From assembly GCF_932526225.1 (NCBI RefSeq), contig NC_064042.1, forward strand, positions 15,990,751-16,054,750: a stretch of 64,000 nt of DNA, written 5' to 3'. The DNA comes from Nematostella vectensis. Taxonomy: Eukaryota > Cnidaria > Anthozoa > Actiniaria > Edwardsiidae. The notes under the pieces are model-generated. The model saw only the letters and a list, made by a program, of their open reading frames with translations. It searched no databases and had not been told where the DNA came from. The translations under genes were made by a program, and so were the position numbers. Of this stretch, positions 48,277 to 59,558 are shown one piece after another (position 1 is the first letter of the stretch; each line of letters opens with the position of its first letter).

Positions 48277-48450
48277 GCCAAATTTGTTGTTGCGCGACCA
48301 CGGTGAATCCAAAATCCTTATCTCGTTTGGGAATAGCGTGTAGTCAGACAAAAGCTTTGGGGGCGGTTTGTCTGGTTTTGATTGTTTGGTTTGGTTGACT
48401 AACGCGCAAATTATGGATTCTGGGAGGTCGCGCAACAACAAATTTGGCTA
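48277..48450. mobile_element. 174-bp MITE-like element
   Basis: Perfect 24-bp inverted repeats: the left one starts AGCCAAATTTGTTGTTGCGC and the right one ends GCGCAACAACAAATTTGGCT. Similarity continues inward imperfectly (GAATCCAAAAT against ATTATGGATTC). It sits between the 12-bp and 144-bp arrays and has no coding capacity. The target duplication is uncertain, possibly TA. Confidence 0.75.
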
Positions 48451-48540
48451 TAAGAAGCCATTAAAAAAGCAAGAAAAATACGTGCAATTTAACTCAACGC
48501 TTGATCATAAATTCGAAGTGTAGACATTGTTCGGGTGTTG

Positions 48541-49865
48541 GTAAGATCTTTCCTCCACGTTTACTACATAGAGATCGCACTATTTTCAAGGAAGAAATCA
48601 ACAGAATACCACTCGTGACAATTGGCTTTTATTCGATAGAAATTGATCCGAATCAAACCAAACTCATACAGATGAAGGGTCTTAGTAAGATCTTTCATCC
48701 ATTTTAATTACACTGAGATCGCACTAATTTCCAGGAAGAAATTAACAGAATACCACTCGTGACAATTGGCTTTAATTCGATAGCAATTGATCCGTATCAA
48801 ACCAAACTCATACAGATGAAGGGTCTTAGTAAGATCTTTCATCGACATTAATTACATTGAGATCGCACCAATTTCCGGGAAGAAATTAACAGAACACCAC
48901 TCGTGACAATTGCATTTAATTCAATAGCAATTGATCCGAATCAAACCAAACTCATACAGATGAAGGGTCTTAGTAGGATCTTTCATCCACAATAATTACA
49001 TTGAGATCGCACCAATTTCCAGGAAGAAATTAACAGAATACCACTCGTGACAATTGGCTTTAATTCGATAGCAATTGATCCGAATCAAACCAAACTCATA
49101 CAGATGAAGGGTTTTAGTAAGATCTTTCATCTATTTTAATTACATTGAGATCGCACCAATTTCCAGGAAGAAATTAACAGAATACCACTCGTGACAATTG
49201 GCTTTAATTCGATAGCAATTGGTCCGAATCAAACCAAACTCATACAGATGAAGGGTCTTAGTAAAATCTTTCATCCACATTAATTACATTGAGATCGCAC
49301 CAATTTCCAGGAAGAAATTAACAGAATACCACTCGTGACAATTGGCTTTAATTCGATAGCAAATGATCCGAATCAAACCAAACTCACACAGATGAAGGGT
49401 CTTGGTAAGATCTTTCATCCACACTAATTACATTGAGATCGCACTATTTTCCAGGAAGAAATTAACGGAATACCACTCGTGACAATTGGCTTTTATTCGA
49501 TAGCAATTGATCCGAATCAAACCAAACTCATACAGATGAAGGGTCTTTGTAAGATCTTTTATAGACATTAATTACATTGAGATCGCACCAATTTCCAGGA
49601 AGAAATTAACAGAATACCACTCGTGACAATTGGCTTTTATTCGATAGCAATTGATCCGAATCAAACTAAACTCATACAGAGGAAGGGTCTTAGTAAGATC
49701 TTTCATCCACGTTAATTACATTGAGATCGCTCTATTTTCCAGGAAGAAATTAACAAAATGCCACTCGTGACACTTGGCTTTTATTCGATAGCAATTGATC
49801 CGAATCAAACCAAACTCATACAGATGAAGGGTCTTAGTAAGGTCTTTCATCCACGTTTATTACTA
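48541..49865. repeat. 144-bp satellite, nine copies
   Basis: The landmark ACCACTCGTGACA recurs at 48608, 48752, 48896, 49040, 49184, 49328, 49472, 49616 and 49760, exactly 144 bp apart. Other constant blocks are 'cattgagatcgcaccaattt' and 'ccgaatcaaaccaaactcat'. Outer copies carry more changes than inner ones. Two further copies lie in inverse orientation at 52365-52660. Confidence 0.96.
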
Positions 49866-52364
49866 ATAAATGCTTTTGCATATTGGGCTTTCCTTTCAAA
49901 GGCATTAATATACAGTATTTAGAGGATAAATATTCACGCTTTACTTGAGTACGCGTGTAGAAAGATAAGTCGTAAAACGAAATGGGGAGATTCCATTTAC
50001 TTATTCGCGAAAACTTAATTGAATAAGTTCCCTACTCTGCACTAATCTATTTGTTTTATCAGAGCCATATCTAGTAGCCAAGGTGTTAATTGACAACAAG
50101 CACTATCTGTCAAATTGTGGTTTTGTTAGCTAGGTCAAATTCCTACGACACACGTAGTCAAGTAAAGCGTAAATATTTCTCCTCTAAACATATTAATGCG
50201 TTTAGAAGGGAAACCCAATATACAAATACATTTATTAGATGTGAGGTAGATTCCCTCTTTTTTTCTAGATTCATTTGTGAGAGCGATTGCACGCGCTGCG
50301 TAATTTGACCTTTTGTAGCAGCTTACGATCCGGACCCTCGCGCGGTCAACTAAACAGCCGTATTAGGTACTCGGGCTCTGAGAGTAATTTCAAGACCTGG
50401 TAACAAATAAGTGATGTTTTATAAACGATCAAACTATAATGCTGCCTTTTTTTCGCTGGAGTTATAACGTTTGCAGTAGCTGTGGTTGTTGCGAGAATAT
50501 TATATGAAATCGAAAATTTTGTACGACTAGAAGTGTTGGCCAATCACCCCCTGCCCCCCCCCCCCCCCCCCCCCGCATCCACTCCTCTCATGATGCTATC
50601 AGCGTATAAAGATCGTATAAAATCTTTATCCTCCAAGCCTATTTCAATGTGAGATTTGTTTGTGTGTCGTGATGAATTTGTCGTGCTATGACGTGCTGGT
50701 AAATATTATTTTGCTTTTGAAACCAGGCACTTGCTAGTTCCTTTGTAATGTTTTTATACTTCAAACGCTTCGTTTTGTCCCCTTTTTGCATATTGTGCAA
50801 AGTATGACAATATTATCCGGACTTTATTTCACTGTTTCGTATGCTTGATATAAATAGGGCTTTTTATAACTCAATCTCTATGATCTAAAGTCAATTTGCC
50901 ACCGGTCTATACCTCCCTACCCACTACCTCCTCCTTAATCTTCCCATTCACCCTATACGCCATGGTAAGAACAATTGCATCACTATCTCGTACACTCCTT
51001 ATAGTCCATCTCCACTCAACATAGCATTATCCCCACAATGACCCTCCCGCCCTCACCCCTGCCACCTACCTCTACCCGTATCACAACCATTATTCCCCTT
51101 TTATGTCCCCCTTCTCCCCAGGTGCCATGGTACGAATACCCGCTTTTAACCAAAAACACCAACAAACCATCCCGATGAAATAAAACAAATTTGGGTAAGA
51201 CCAATTTATAAAAGTAATCCGATAATTTTTAAACTTCTGCAGAACAATATAAAGCGAGATTTGACTGCATTTATTAAACAAAAAGAAGTCTTGAATCGAG
51301 AAGAGTTCGTCACAAATGTTCGCGTTTATTACTTCAATTCATAACAAACACCGTCCGTAACGTACACAGAGTAGGCCCCAGAAGTATATAGACTAAGGAT
51401 CTCGTAGTAATTTCCAAGAGATTTATGCAAAGCGGCTGAGATAAGTGATTTTTTGACGGCATATGTATTCGTTTGTTGTTTTATAACAAGTTAGGGAAAA
51501 CAGAAGTCGAAAGATTCCAGCTTTTCGCACTTTACTTGCCTGCTGGCAGTCCTTCATCAGGGCGGCTACTAAAAGCGTTTTAATATGTTCTAAAAGTTCC
51601 AATTTGTGTCAATTCTTTTCTTTTATTGTTTTATGGAATGTGTCAACGTTGACGACAGCGCGGATTACACTAAGGCAAACTGTAAAGGATTACAACGCCT
51701 GGTCTTCTAAATCCCCGAAGGAATGCTTGTAACAATACACGCATTCCTTTTGGGTACGCTTGCGTCTTGTCATGAGAGTCTTATGTGCACAGCTCCGTTT
51801 AGCAGCAGAGCACGAGAATGTCGGCATTACTAAAAAGCGGAACCGGCGGAACCAGTATATTTTGCTTAGTTATGGGGATAGGGGTAGGGATGTCATACTA
51901 GGATCACCATTTATTTCCTTTCTAATCTGAACAAAAAAAAACCATTCCGTTTAGAAAAGCTAAGACAACATCACTAAGCGCAGATGTGCTACGTTATTTC
52001 ACGCATATTTGACATTCTGTCATATGCAATTTGTATCCATTTGTATCGGATTAGTAACAAAAAAACCTTGTTTTAGAAGCGCGTCTTGTTAGATGTAACA
52101 CATGCAAGCGTTCGTAGTTTTAGCCTCGTAGGTTAAGCGTTCCGATTTCCGTTGAAAGTTCCGAATAATAAACAAACAAAAATCCTTGTTTTGAAGCGCG
52201 TCTTGTTAGTAGCGTTGTTCATATCTTTTCTTCAGTGCTTAAAAGCAATTTTTTGTACTACATTCGTAACTAGACTATAAGAGGTCAGTTACCTTGTCCG
52301 ACACATGCCATCCCTCCCCTCTCCGTAAATAACCTGTCATGGTTGTAAATGGGCAAGACGATAA
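49866..52364. other. Segment between inverted satellite arrays
   Basis: About 2.5 kb with no recognised gene on either strand. Contains a C-rich homopolymer near 50549-50573. Its placement between oppositely oriented 144-bp arrays suggests the interior of a non-autonomous element, but no transposase remnant is visible. Confidence 0.4.
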
Positions 52365-52660
52365 ATTTCCTTAATCCGTATGTGTTTGGTTTGATTCGGA
52401 TCAATTGCTATCGAATAAAAGCCAATTGTCACGAGCGGTATTCTGTTAAATACTTTCTGGAAATTAGTGCGATCTCATTGTAGTTAACGTGGATAAAAGA
52501 TCTTACTAATGCCCTTTCATCTGTATGAGTTTGGTTTGATTCGGATCAATTGCTATCGAATAAAAGCCAATTGTCACGAGTGGTATTTTGTTAATTTCTC
52601 CCTGGAAATTGGTGCGATCTCAATGTAATTAATGTGGATGAAAGATCTTACCAAGACCGG
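52365..52660. repeat. 144-bp satellite, two inverted copies
   Basis: Reverse complement of the unit at 48541-49865: 'atgagtttggtttgattcgg' and 'aaattggtgcgatctcaatg' are the complements of its constant blocks. Two copies, one slightly degraded. Confidence 0.93.
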
Positions 52661-52672
52661 CATTAGGGCAAA

Positions 52673-53020
52673 TCAGTGACACATACTTTTCGAGCACGGC
52701 GCCCTAAACTTGAAAAAATATGTACAATACACCAAAAACTGGAAATCGACTCGGAATCGGAATGCGATGGGGAACGAAAAATGTTTGCCAACCACTTCAT
52801 CACCGTGATGGCAAAACGCTGCTTCCTTGCACCAAAACTCCTTATTCACTGTAAAGCCATCAAAATCAAGAATACCCGTGATATTGTGAAGAATGCCTTC
52901 CATGGCAGGTCCATCAGCAGATGCACCAGCAGCAGCACCAGCAGCGGCATGGTTCACTCCGTCTCCACTTCCTTCCTTTCCGGCGTCATTTCTCTCAACC
53001 ACTCCGACACTTCCCAACAT
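52673..53020 (-). CDS. Small ORF with a TATA/CCAAT promoter, function unknown
   Basis: ATG at 53020, 115 codons: MLGSVGVVERNDAGKEG, an Ala-rich stretch, then GILDFDGFTVNKEFWCKEA and a His/Asp-containing segment (FCHHGDEVVGKHF). The 'DFDGFTVNKEF-KE' pattern resembles openings of element-encoded proteins ('...DGF...F.PKEL'), which I recall only loosely. The last ~30 residues are encoded by a dispersed repeat also found at 54982-55045, so the ORF may have gained its C-terminus from it. An adjacent promoter supports transcription. Confidence 0.45.
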   Translation of the reverse strand: MLGSVGVVERNDAGKEGSGDGVNHAAAGAAAGASADGPAMEGILHNITGILDFDGFTVNKEFWCKEAAFCHHGDEVVGKHFSFPIAFRFRVDFQFLVYCTYFFKFRAPCSKSMCH

Positions 53021-53150
53021 AACAGGTAAAGAGAGATGCGTCCACTCACGAAAAAAACAAATCCAAACGAGCACCCTCGAGTAAAAGAAACAAGGGCTTC
53101 CTTCCACATCGATGGGTTGGACACTATAGAAAAACAAAAACGAAACCTCG

Positions 53151-53251
53151 CTATTTATACACTTTCGGCCCTTGCTAGGAACCAATCAGAAACCTAGACT
53201 CGGTAAGAACCAATCACAGACCATCTTGGCGCGAAAACATATTGAACCAAT
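53151..53251 (-). promoter_or_regulatory. TATA box and three CCAAT boxes
   Basis: GTATAAATAG on the minus strand (53151-53160) lies 131 bp before the ATG at 53020. Upstream of it are three CCAAT boxes in inverse orientation (53182, 53210, 53247), each in a similar 'aaCCAATCA(g/c)aga' context. This is a typical RNA polymerase II core promoter for the 52673-53020 ORF. Confidence 0.6.
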
Positions 53252-53878
53252 CAGAGAACAGCATCAAGAAAGCGCGCGAATTTCTAACAATAGCCATCGT
53301 TAAAAAAACTGTTGTTTCCTTGACGTTTAATTTAAAAATGAAATGCGCTAATGGTGGAAGACAATATCTCTGCTCTGTAAAAAGTTATCCATTTATGTTA
53401 TTTGCCTTTCCGCTTGTAAAGCACTGATCCTAGCGAAGCCAGCGCGGCCGCAGGCCGCGCGCGGAGCTCCATAGGTATAGAAATATGGTAAGCTATGCGA
53501 CTTGGTTTTGTGGTCATCGCGCGGTTACCCTGTGGTGTCACAAATCGGCCAGCCAGCTAGTAATCCAGCCGCGCAACTCTCAGGCCCCTCTCGGTCTTAC
53601 GCTTTTATGAGTTTTAGTTAAAAACTCGTATGTTCACAGAAAAAAAAGGCAGTATTTAATGAGAAAGTATGCGGATTCAAATGGACTGAAGTCTTTTAGG
53701 AACCGTTTTGTCTGAAGTACGAGTCGACAGTAAAATCTACCCGAGTGTTCGTGAATCCCGCCCGTCGCAACAGCTAAAAAGAGGACTATAGAGGATCTAC
53801 ACTACCATTGTATATTCATTCACGTCTATAATTATGTAAGGAGATCCTGAGAAGAAAGGGCCTTGATGTCTGTTTTCA

Positions 53879-53995
53879 GCTATAAAAATCATTCGCTTGT
53901 GTCGACGAGTTCCTTGCTAGCAGAAATTTGACAACTTCACAGTTTACAACAAAAGCGAACAACACAACCACAACAGAAAAAAAACTGCCAAGGTG
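53879..53995 (+). promoter_or_regulatory. Possible plus-strand TATA promoter and 5' UTR exon
   Basis: CTATAAAAATC at 53880-53890, then about 100 bp of A/C-rich sequence with no ATG, ending AAG|GTGAGT at about 53993, a strong donor. This could be a non-coding first exon. No coding exon could be assigned downstream; AATAAA at 54427 may end such a transcript. Confidence 0.3.
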
Positions 53996-54691
53996 AGTTT
54001 TAGACGACGATTTGTATTGAGAATATGAAAGTTATTTTTCTTTTATTGTTGTGCTTTTATAATGCTTGTTTGTACGTTTTTTTTTCCATAACCAATCGCT
54101 CAGACTAAAACACCGTACCAGCTTTAGTTTGACGTCAAGATGCCATATCAAAGTCATATATCCTTGTTTTGATGTAAATACGTAAATGCTTACAAGTTCT
54201 ATAAGTAAATTCAGGCGTGAATTCCTCACGGTAAGTAAGAATTTAACGACAGAAATACGTAGTAGTCTAGTTACTGTATCAATGCCACTTAGCTTGTTGG
54301 ATTTATACATTTGTTTCTAGAGTTTGCTTTGAGAATTCGTGTTCGTGATCAAACATGTTGAGCATAACAACATCCTTTGATATTCTTCGTTCTCTCTAAC
54401 TTTATTGACTGTGTTGATATATTTAATAAAGGCTGAGAAATATCATCCTGTCATATATTGCTAAAGAAGACCTTTCTTGTCTTTATATTCTGTGTATTTA
54501 GTCTTTTTAAAGATACAGCAACATTTTTTCAACATTATCATAACAACTTTAATTTTACAATTACAGAAGAATTTTCTCTTCGAAAATAAAAAAAAAATAA
54601 ATGCCACCCTTATTACCTATACTTTTATACGAAAGTATAAGTGTAACAGGTTTTTTAGAGCAAGATACTTGCTCTCAATGATAAATCTGTA

Positions 54692-55306
54692 AAGAAAACT
54701 TTTTCTATCAACCTAAAGATAATGGGGAAAAGGGGAAATGTTAGGAGAGTGTTGTTGCATTACTGTTAATTTTTTTATCATAGATATTGTCCCATTTCTT
54801 TTTTATATGTAATAAAAAATATGTAATGCATGACTATAATATCCCTGGTGATGGAGTATTACCAGTATGTGATAGACAAAACTTCCATATGGCACCTGAA
54901 ATGTATAACTGTATCATTATATATTTGGAATAGAATCAAAAAGCCCAAACTGTCGCGATCTCGTACCAGAACAATGAATAAAATACACCAAAAACTGGAA
55001 ATCGACTCTGCCATAGCAGAGTCGATTTCCAGTTTTTGGTGTATTGTATCTTTAGAATGCTGTTTCATTCATTATTTGTTTCTTTGCAAGGGCAAAGCTG
55101 GTCAGAATGTAGCGTTGATACAAGTTCTATAAAGGGAAGAGGGTTTTATTAGATCAAAGTTACTTAAATTATATAAAGATAACAACAAACTTGTGCTTTT
55201 TCATTAATAAATTTGTAAAGAAAACAGTTTTATATCAATCTTAAAGGTAATAGGGAAAGGGAAAAATACTAGGAAAGTGCTCAGTTATTATTGCATTATT
55301 GTTATA
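54692..55306. repeat. Diverged ~90-bp direct duplication
   Basis: 54692-54775 ('aagaaaactttttctatcaa', then 'gggaaaaggggaaatgttag') recurs with changes at 55216-55306 ('aagaaaacagttttatatca', then 'gggaaagggaaaaatactag'). The dispersed hairpin at 54982-55045 lies between them. Confidence 0.55.
54982..55045. repeat. Perfect 29-bp hairpin, dispersed repeat copy
   Basis: Arms 54982-55010 and 55017-55045 are exact reverse complements (29 bp) around a 6-base loop ccatag. One arm with its left flank (54940-55010) matches the repeat at 20175-20235; the arm sequence also occurs at about 52728-52756. Confidence 0.88.
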
Positions 55307-56139
55307 AATGTTTTAGAATAGAGTAACATTTTTTTTCAAATAGTCACATTTCTCCCTTTTCTTCGCTCCCCATTGACTTTTTGTTTATTTGTATATTTAT
55401 TCCTCTCTGCCCTCAACATAGATCAATGAACATGGTTTGGTTTGTAAGTAGAAACTTTTAGTAATTTAGGATTTGCCTCCATTGCATTCATTTTTAGTAG
55501 CCTGTATGGGTTGATCCAAAGTTTCTAAAAAAAAGGCCAAAGGGTGGGTGCACCAATATGTAATGCATGTCAGGAGGTATATTTGTGGAGTTTAATTTCA
55601 ACACGTTCTTCTGAATAAATTGAATAGTTGCAGTACGTGAAAACTACAGTATGGCATCTAATTCTTTGGAATACTGTTACATCCTTGATATATTCTTTAC
55701 AAGGTCAAAGCTTGTTAGAATGCTATTTTGATAATAAACAAAATATAGATAGTGGAGTAAAATAAGAGGGAAAATAAGAGTTGACCATTAGACTCAATTA
55801 AGACACCTAAAATTTGACAGCCTTTTTCTTACCAAGGTTTAGTATCTGTTAACTTTCATACTGCATATAAAATATTATTAAATGAGTGCTTGCTTGATAC
55901 ATTTGGAGGGGCCAATGCAACAGACCCATACCGAGGATTTTTCTTGGTGGGGTGAGAAATAAAAAAAAGTGGACCTTATATTTCCGGGGGGGGAGTTCTC
56001 TAATAAAAATCTGACCGCGCCTTTGCAGTATTTCCAGGGGGATTTAATGTCGGATTTGGCTACATACCAGAGTGAGTTTTGTCTACAAATAATAGCACGT
56101 CTATTGAGAACCGAAAGTGTTCCTTTGGCCGTTGTGTGT

Positions 56140-56170
<31 letters not shown>

Positions 56171-56775
56171 GGGGGGGTTCGTTCGCACCCCTCCTAGGTA
56201 CGGGCCTTTACAATTCATAAAGACATGGCAGTAAAAAAATGACTTTTTTAATCTCATTAAAAAAACATTTTAAAGACACCTAGATCCCCCTAAATTACCC
56301 CTATCAGTCAACACAAAAAGGTATCAAATGCTGGCTCCGTCTTTAGGCAGTGCCTAAATCTATATATTATGCTTCTGTACAAAGTTTTACATTTATGTTA
56401 CGTGTATTTACACTTATAGGAAATCAATGTTTCTATATTTATGTGTCATGTCTTTCCTTTCATCTTTGGTCTGATCATGCACCTATGCACGCTCACAAGA
56501 ATCTTCTCATACGAAGGAGGTGGGCTTCTCAGGAAGAAGAAGAAGATCTTTGATTATTTTAAACCATCAGTTACTCACACACTCTACGGAGCATTGACAA
56601 AGGGCTGTACATCACAAGCTGGCCTTCCGCCTGGTGTGTGGTACCAGAGCATCTCGCGTAGGAGGGATGGAATCGAAATGTCGTCCCTTTTTGGCAAACA
56701 GATCCTTCCTTGACTCATTTTCTGAAGCAGAGGACGTACGGTCGTACATGAGAACAACATACCTCTCCAGTGTTG
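55307..56775. other. Non-coding stretch with (TG)n(G)n microsatellite
   Basis: No gene recognised. At 56133-56177 about ten TG dinucleotides run into 24 consecutive G. Pieces near 55969-56215 look like a decayed element end (G-rich 'ccggggggggagttc'). Confidence 0.5.
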
Positions 56776-58837
56776 CTATCCAGTCATGTGGAGCACGTGA
56801 CATAGACACAAAGACCGGTGTAACTTGAGGGAATGCTCTCCATGTGTCCAATGCTGTCTTTTACTTCTTCGGTGAAAGCAAGAAACAGTGTCACATCCTG
56901 TGAACGCATGGAATGCTGGCAGACCAAGCGCCATGTCGATGCTTAAAGCATTTGCGATTTTGTGGGCTGCAATTAACCCTGACCCAAAAGATACCCACAG
57001 CTCGATGTCTTCGCTTGTACGCCGCTTCAGTGGACTAAGGAGACTCACAGCCAAGACTAAGACATCGGTGTCGACTGTGCGCAAAACAACTCGCTGATGG
57101 CCACAGAGCACTGAATCTGCTGCATGAAGGAACATCCTAGTGTCGGCTTCTTCGTGAGAACATGGAGCCAAATACTGAAGTTGTCCTCGCGAGGGACGCT
57201 GCTGAGTACTTCTGTTCCATAGGTGGAGATCTTGTTTAGGGTGGCAGTCAGCAGTGACAAAACTTTCTCCCAGAAACTTGAAGAGCTCTTCCTTGTTCCG
57301 ATCATCGCGTAGAAAATCCTTCCAGCTTCTGGGAAGTTTGTTTACTGGTTCAACACGTTGACGAACTCCAGCCCCGCGATGACTCCCAGTTGTAGGTTTC
57401 AGACTGTTTTCTATGTATTCATCAAATACGAGGTCAATTCGCTCAACGTGACGTACTTGGGCAAGAATATATTTGATGAAGGTGCGTTGAGCGTAATCAG
57501 AAAAAGTTTTCTCCGTTCCCTTGGGTTTCAGCATATTCACCTCAGCCGCTCCGTCAACAATCATCACGTCACATTCACCTTGTTAGTTCTGACTTACGGG
57601 GCAGCTTCAGTCTTCCTTGATCGGAAATGGATGGCGGGCATGGCTGATTTTCGTGTTGGAAAAACCCATCCAGGTCTCCTTTTCTGGTTTGACACCCAAT
57701 AAACAGACGCGAAAACAAGGCGCGAATGGGTTACCCATCTCGTCAATCACCTGGGCGAGTGCCTTCACATCTTTATGAAAAGTAACTTGGTAAGCTTTGT
57801 CAACCTCGTGGTGATGTTTTGATTCGGAGTGCACCTCTGGGTTCATTTCTACCTTGAACTCATTGACTGGACGTGCAATTTCTGGACCGGAAAGCATCCG
57901 TCTGCGAAGTGCATTGGTATTCTCCGTCAAGCCTACTGCGCTACCGTCACCTTTTACCAGGGCATTATTCTGTTCTTGTGCCTGGTCGATTGCAATCGCA
58001 GAGAATCGTCGGGATGTCTTCGTAACAGCAAACAAGCCCTCCCTGAATGCGCGTGCAACATCGGGTGCCTTCATATCAAGCTCACACATATCTTTGACAT
58101 GTACACGGAGCCAACGAGAATAGTGGGTGTGGTTAAGAGCAAAGAACCAAGGAAGCATCTTGTAGAGGGCGTCCCTGTACATGTCAAAGTCGTCGAGGCG
58201 AACAGATCTGACGAACACTAAGAGTAGAAGCTCTAACTGGAGATAAGTGTACCAGTACTGAAACTGCGAAACTGCTGATCTTTGTTCATCACACCATTTG
58301 TCGAATGTAAGGGCGCCGCTATCTGTAAGATCCAGATACCTAAAAAACGCGAACACATGTTGTCGTATCTTAGCAATTCAAACAACACGCACGCTCTGTT
58401 CGGATTTTGATTGGCTCTCGCCCGCGGCTTGGGAGTCACTAGCTTTCCTCGTTCTCCCAATATCCTGCGTGCGTATAATTAAGCATTAGAGCATAAGTTT
58501 ATATGACTTTGTCGGTGTAATAGATCACAGGGTTAAACCATACATAACGCGCGTTATATCGTAGCTATATGTTAATTTTTCATTATTTCAATTGTTAACA
58601 TATAATGTTTTACCTTTGATAAGCTTGCTTCAGTAGAATAAGTAGGAGCATAAGGGAGCATGCAGTCACTTGATGAGCCCTTCGCGTGCGTGTTATGCTT
58701 GTGACCTTCAGAAATGACTCAGCGGTACCCAAGGACGCGACATTAGCACCCGAAAGTGCCAATATCCAACCGCTCGCTTCAAGCCAGTCTATGGTTCTTA
58801 AGAAGTGCTCCGTTAATCCATTCAAGATGAAATGCAA
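56776..58837 (-). pseudogene. 'HEEADTR' multi-copy mobile-element protein, several exons or frames
   Basis: Three blocks in minus direction. 58837-58610 has LEASGWILALSGANVASLG and FLKVTSITRTRRAHQVT. 58356-57607 has QFQYWYTYLQLELLLLVFV, FSAIAIDQAQEQNNALVKG and DGSAVGLTEN. 57567-56776 has CSHEEADTRMFLHAADS, VVLRTVDTDVLVLAVSLL and PAFHAFTGCDTVS. The order matches a family very abundant in cnidarian and mollusc genomes; the HEEADTR / T-DTDV / GCDT acidic residues suggest a PIN- or FEN-like nuclease fold (inference). Gaps at 58356-58610 and 57567-57607 may be introns or breaks. Function unknown. Confidence 0.65.
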
Positions 58838-59558
58838 TAGTTTAAAAATGATTTTTTAATACTTTGTCTAAAGACTTATATTTGTCTTCTGATTTGTTTC
58901 TTTTTAAAATCGAACGAATATGATATATTTTTGGATTTTTCCTTATTTTTCTCGGCTTGATCCCGAAAAACAGAAAATTTGAACAAAGTGTCGCTACCTG
59001 CCGCGCAAAAAATAAACAGCGCAGAAACACAACAACACCACAGGAGGCAACCAGGATATGTGCTCTCAATATTATTTTAATCTCGGCTTAATCCAGTTAA
59101 GAGAGAATATTCGACAGCTTTTCTCAAATATAGCCTCGCATCCATCATTTTGCACGATCGTTAAAACCGACTAATTGAGGCCTTAAAAGTCGCATCTGGT
59201 ACATTGCTCTATCAAAAATGGTCATTTTTCCTGAAAAGACAGTCACTTACTTGCCTAGAATCTGAAATAAAATTTTGGGGATAATAAAATCCGGAGCGCT
59301 AAGAGCGCCAAGAAGATACAACACTTCACAGGTTATTGACCTTTCAAACTTGGGCTGTGACACCAACTGCTGAATTGGCAGGGAAATTTGGCTTTTGCCG
59401 ACGCTCCCACCTCGAAAGAATGCTGAAAACAGATTTGAGGACCAATAAACATGTGTTATCACTTGCATTCTTCGTTGTGCGAGATGATTTAGGCAAAACA
59501 CGTATTTGAATGCGTATTTCAATAGATTATAACTAGTCTTGCGTAGTGTTTGTGTTGG
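58838..59558. other. Spacer, nothing recognised
   Basis: AT-rich. A 91-codon minus frame at 59247-59522 has no recognisable motif. Confidence 0.35.

Noticed and set aside
49866-52364. Transposase gene inside the inverted satellite pair
   Set aside because: No catalytic motif or extended ORF found on either strand.
53440-53480. GC-rich palindrome (gcgcggccgcaggccgcgcgc) as a terminator or tRNA-like structure
   Set aside because: No cloverleaf or box A/B; an imperfect GC palindrome with no further support.
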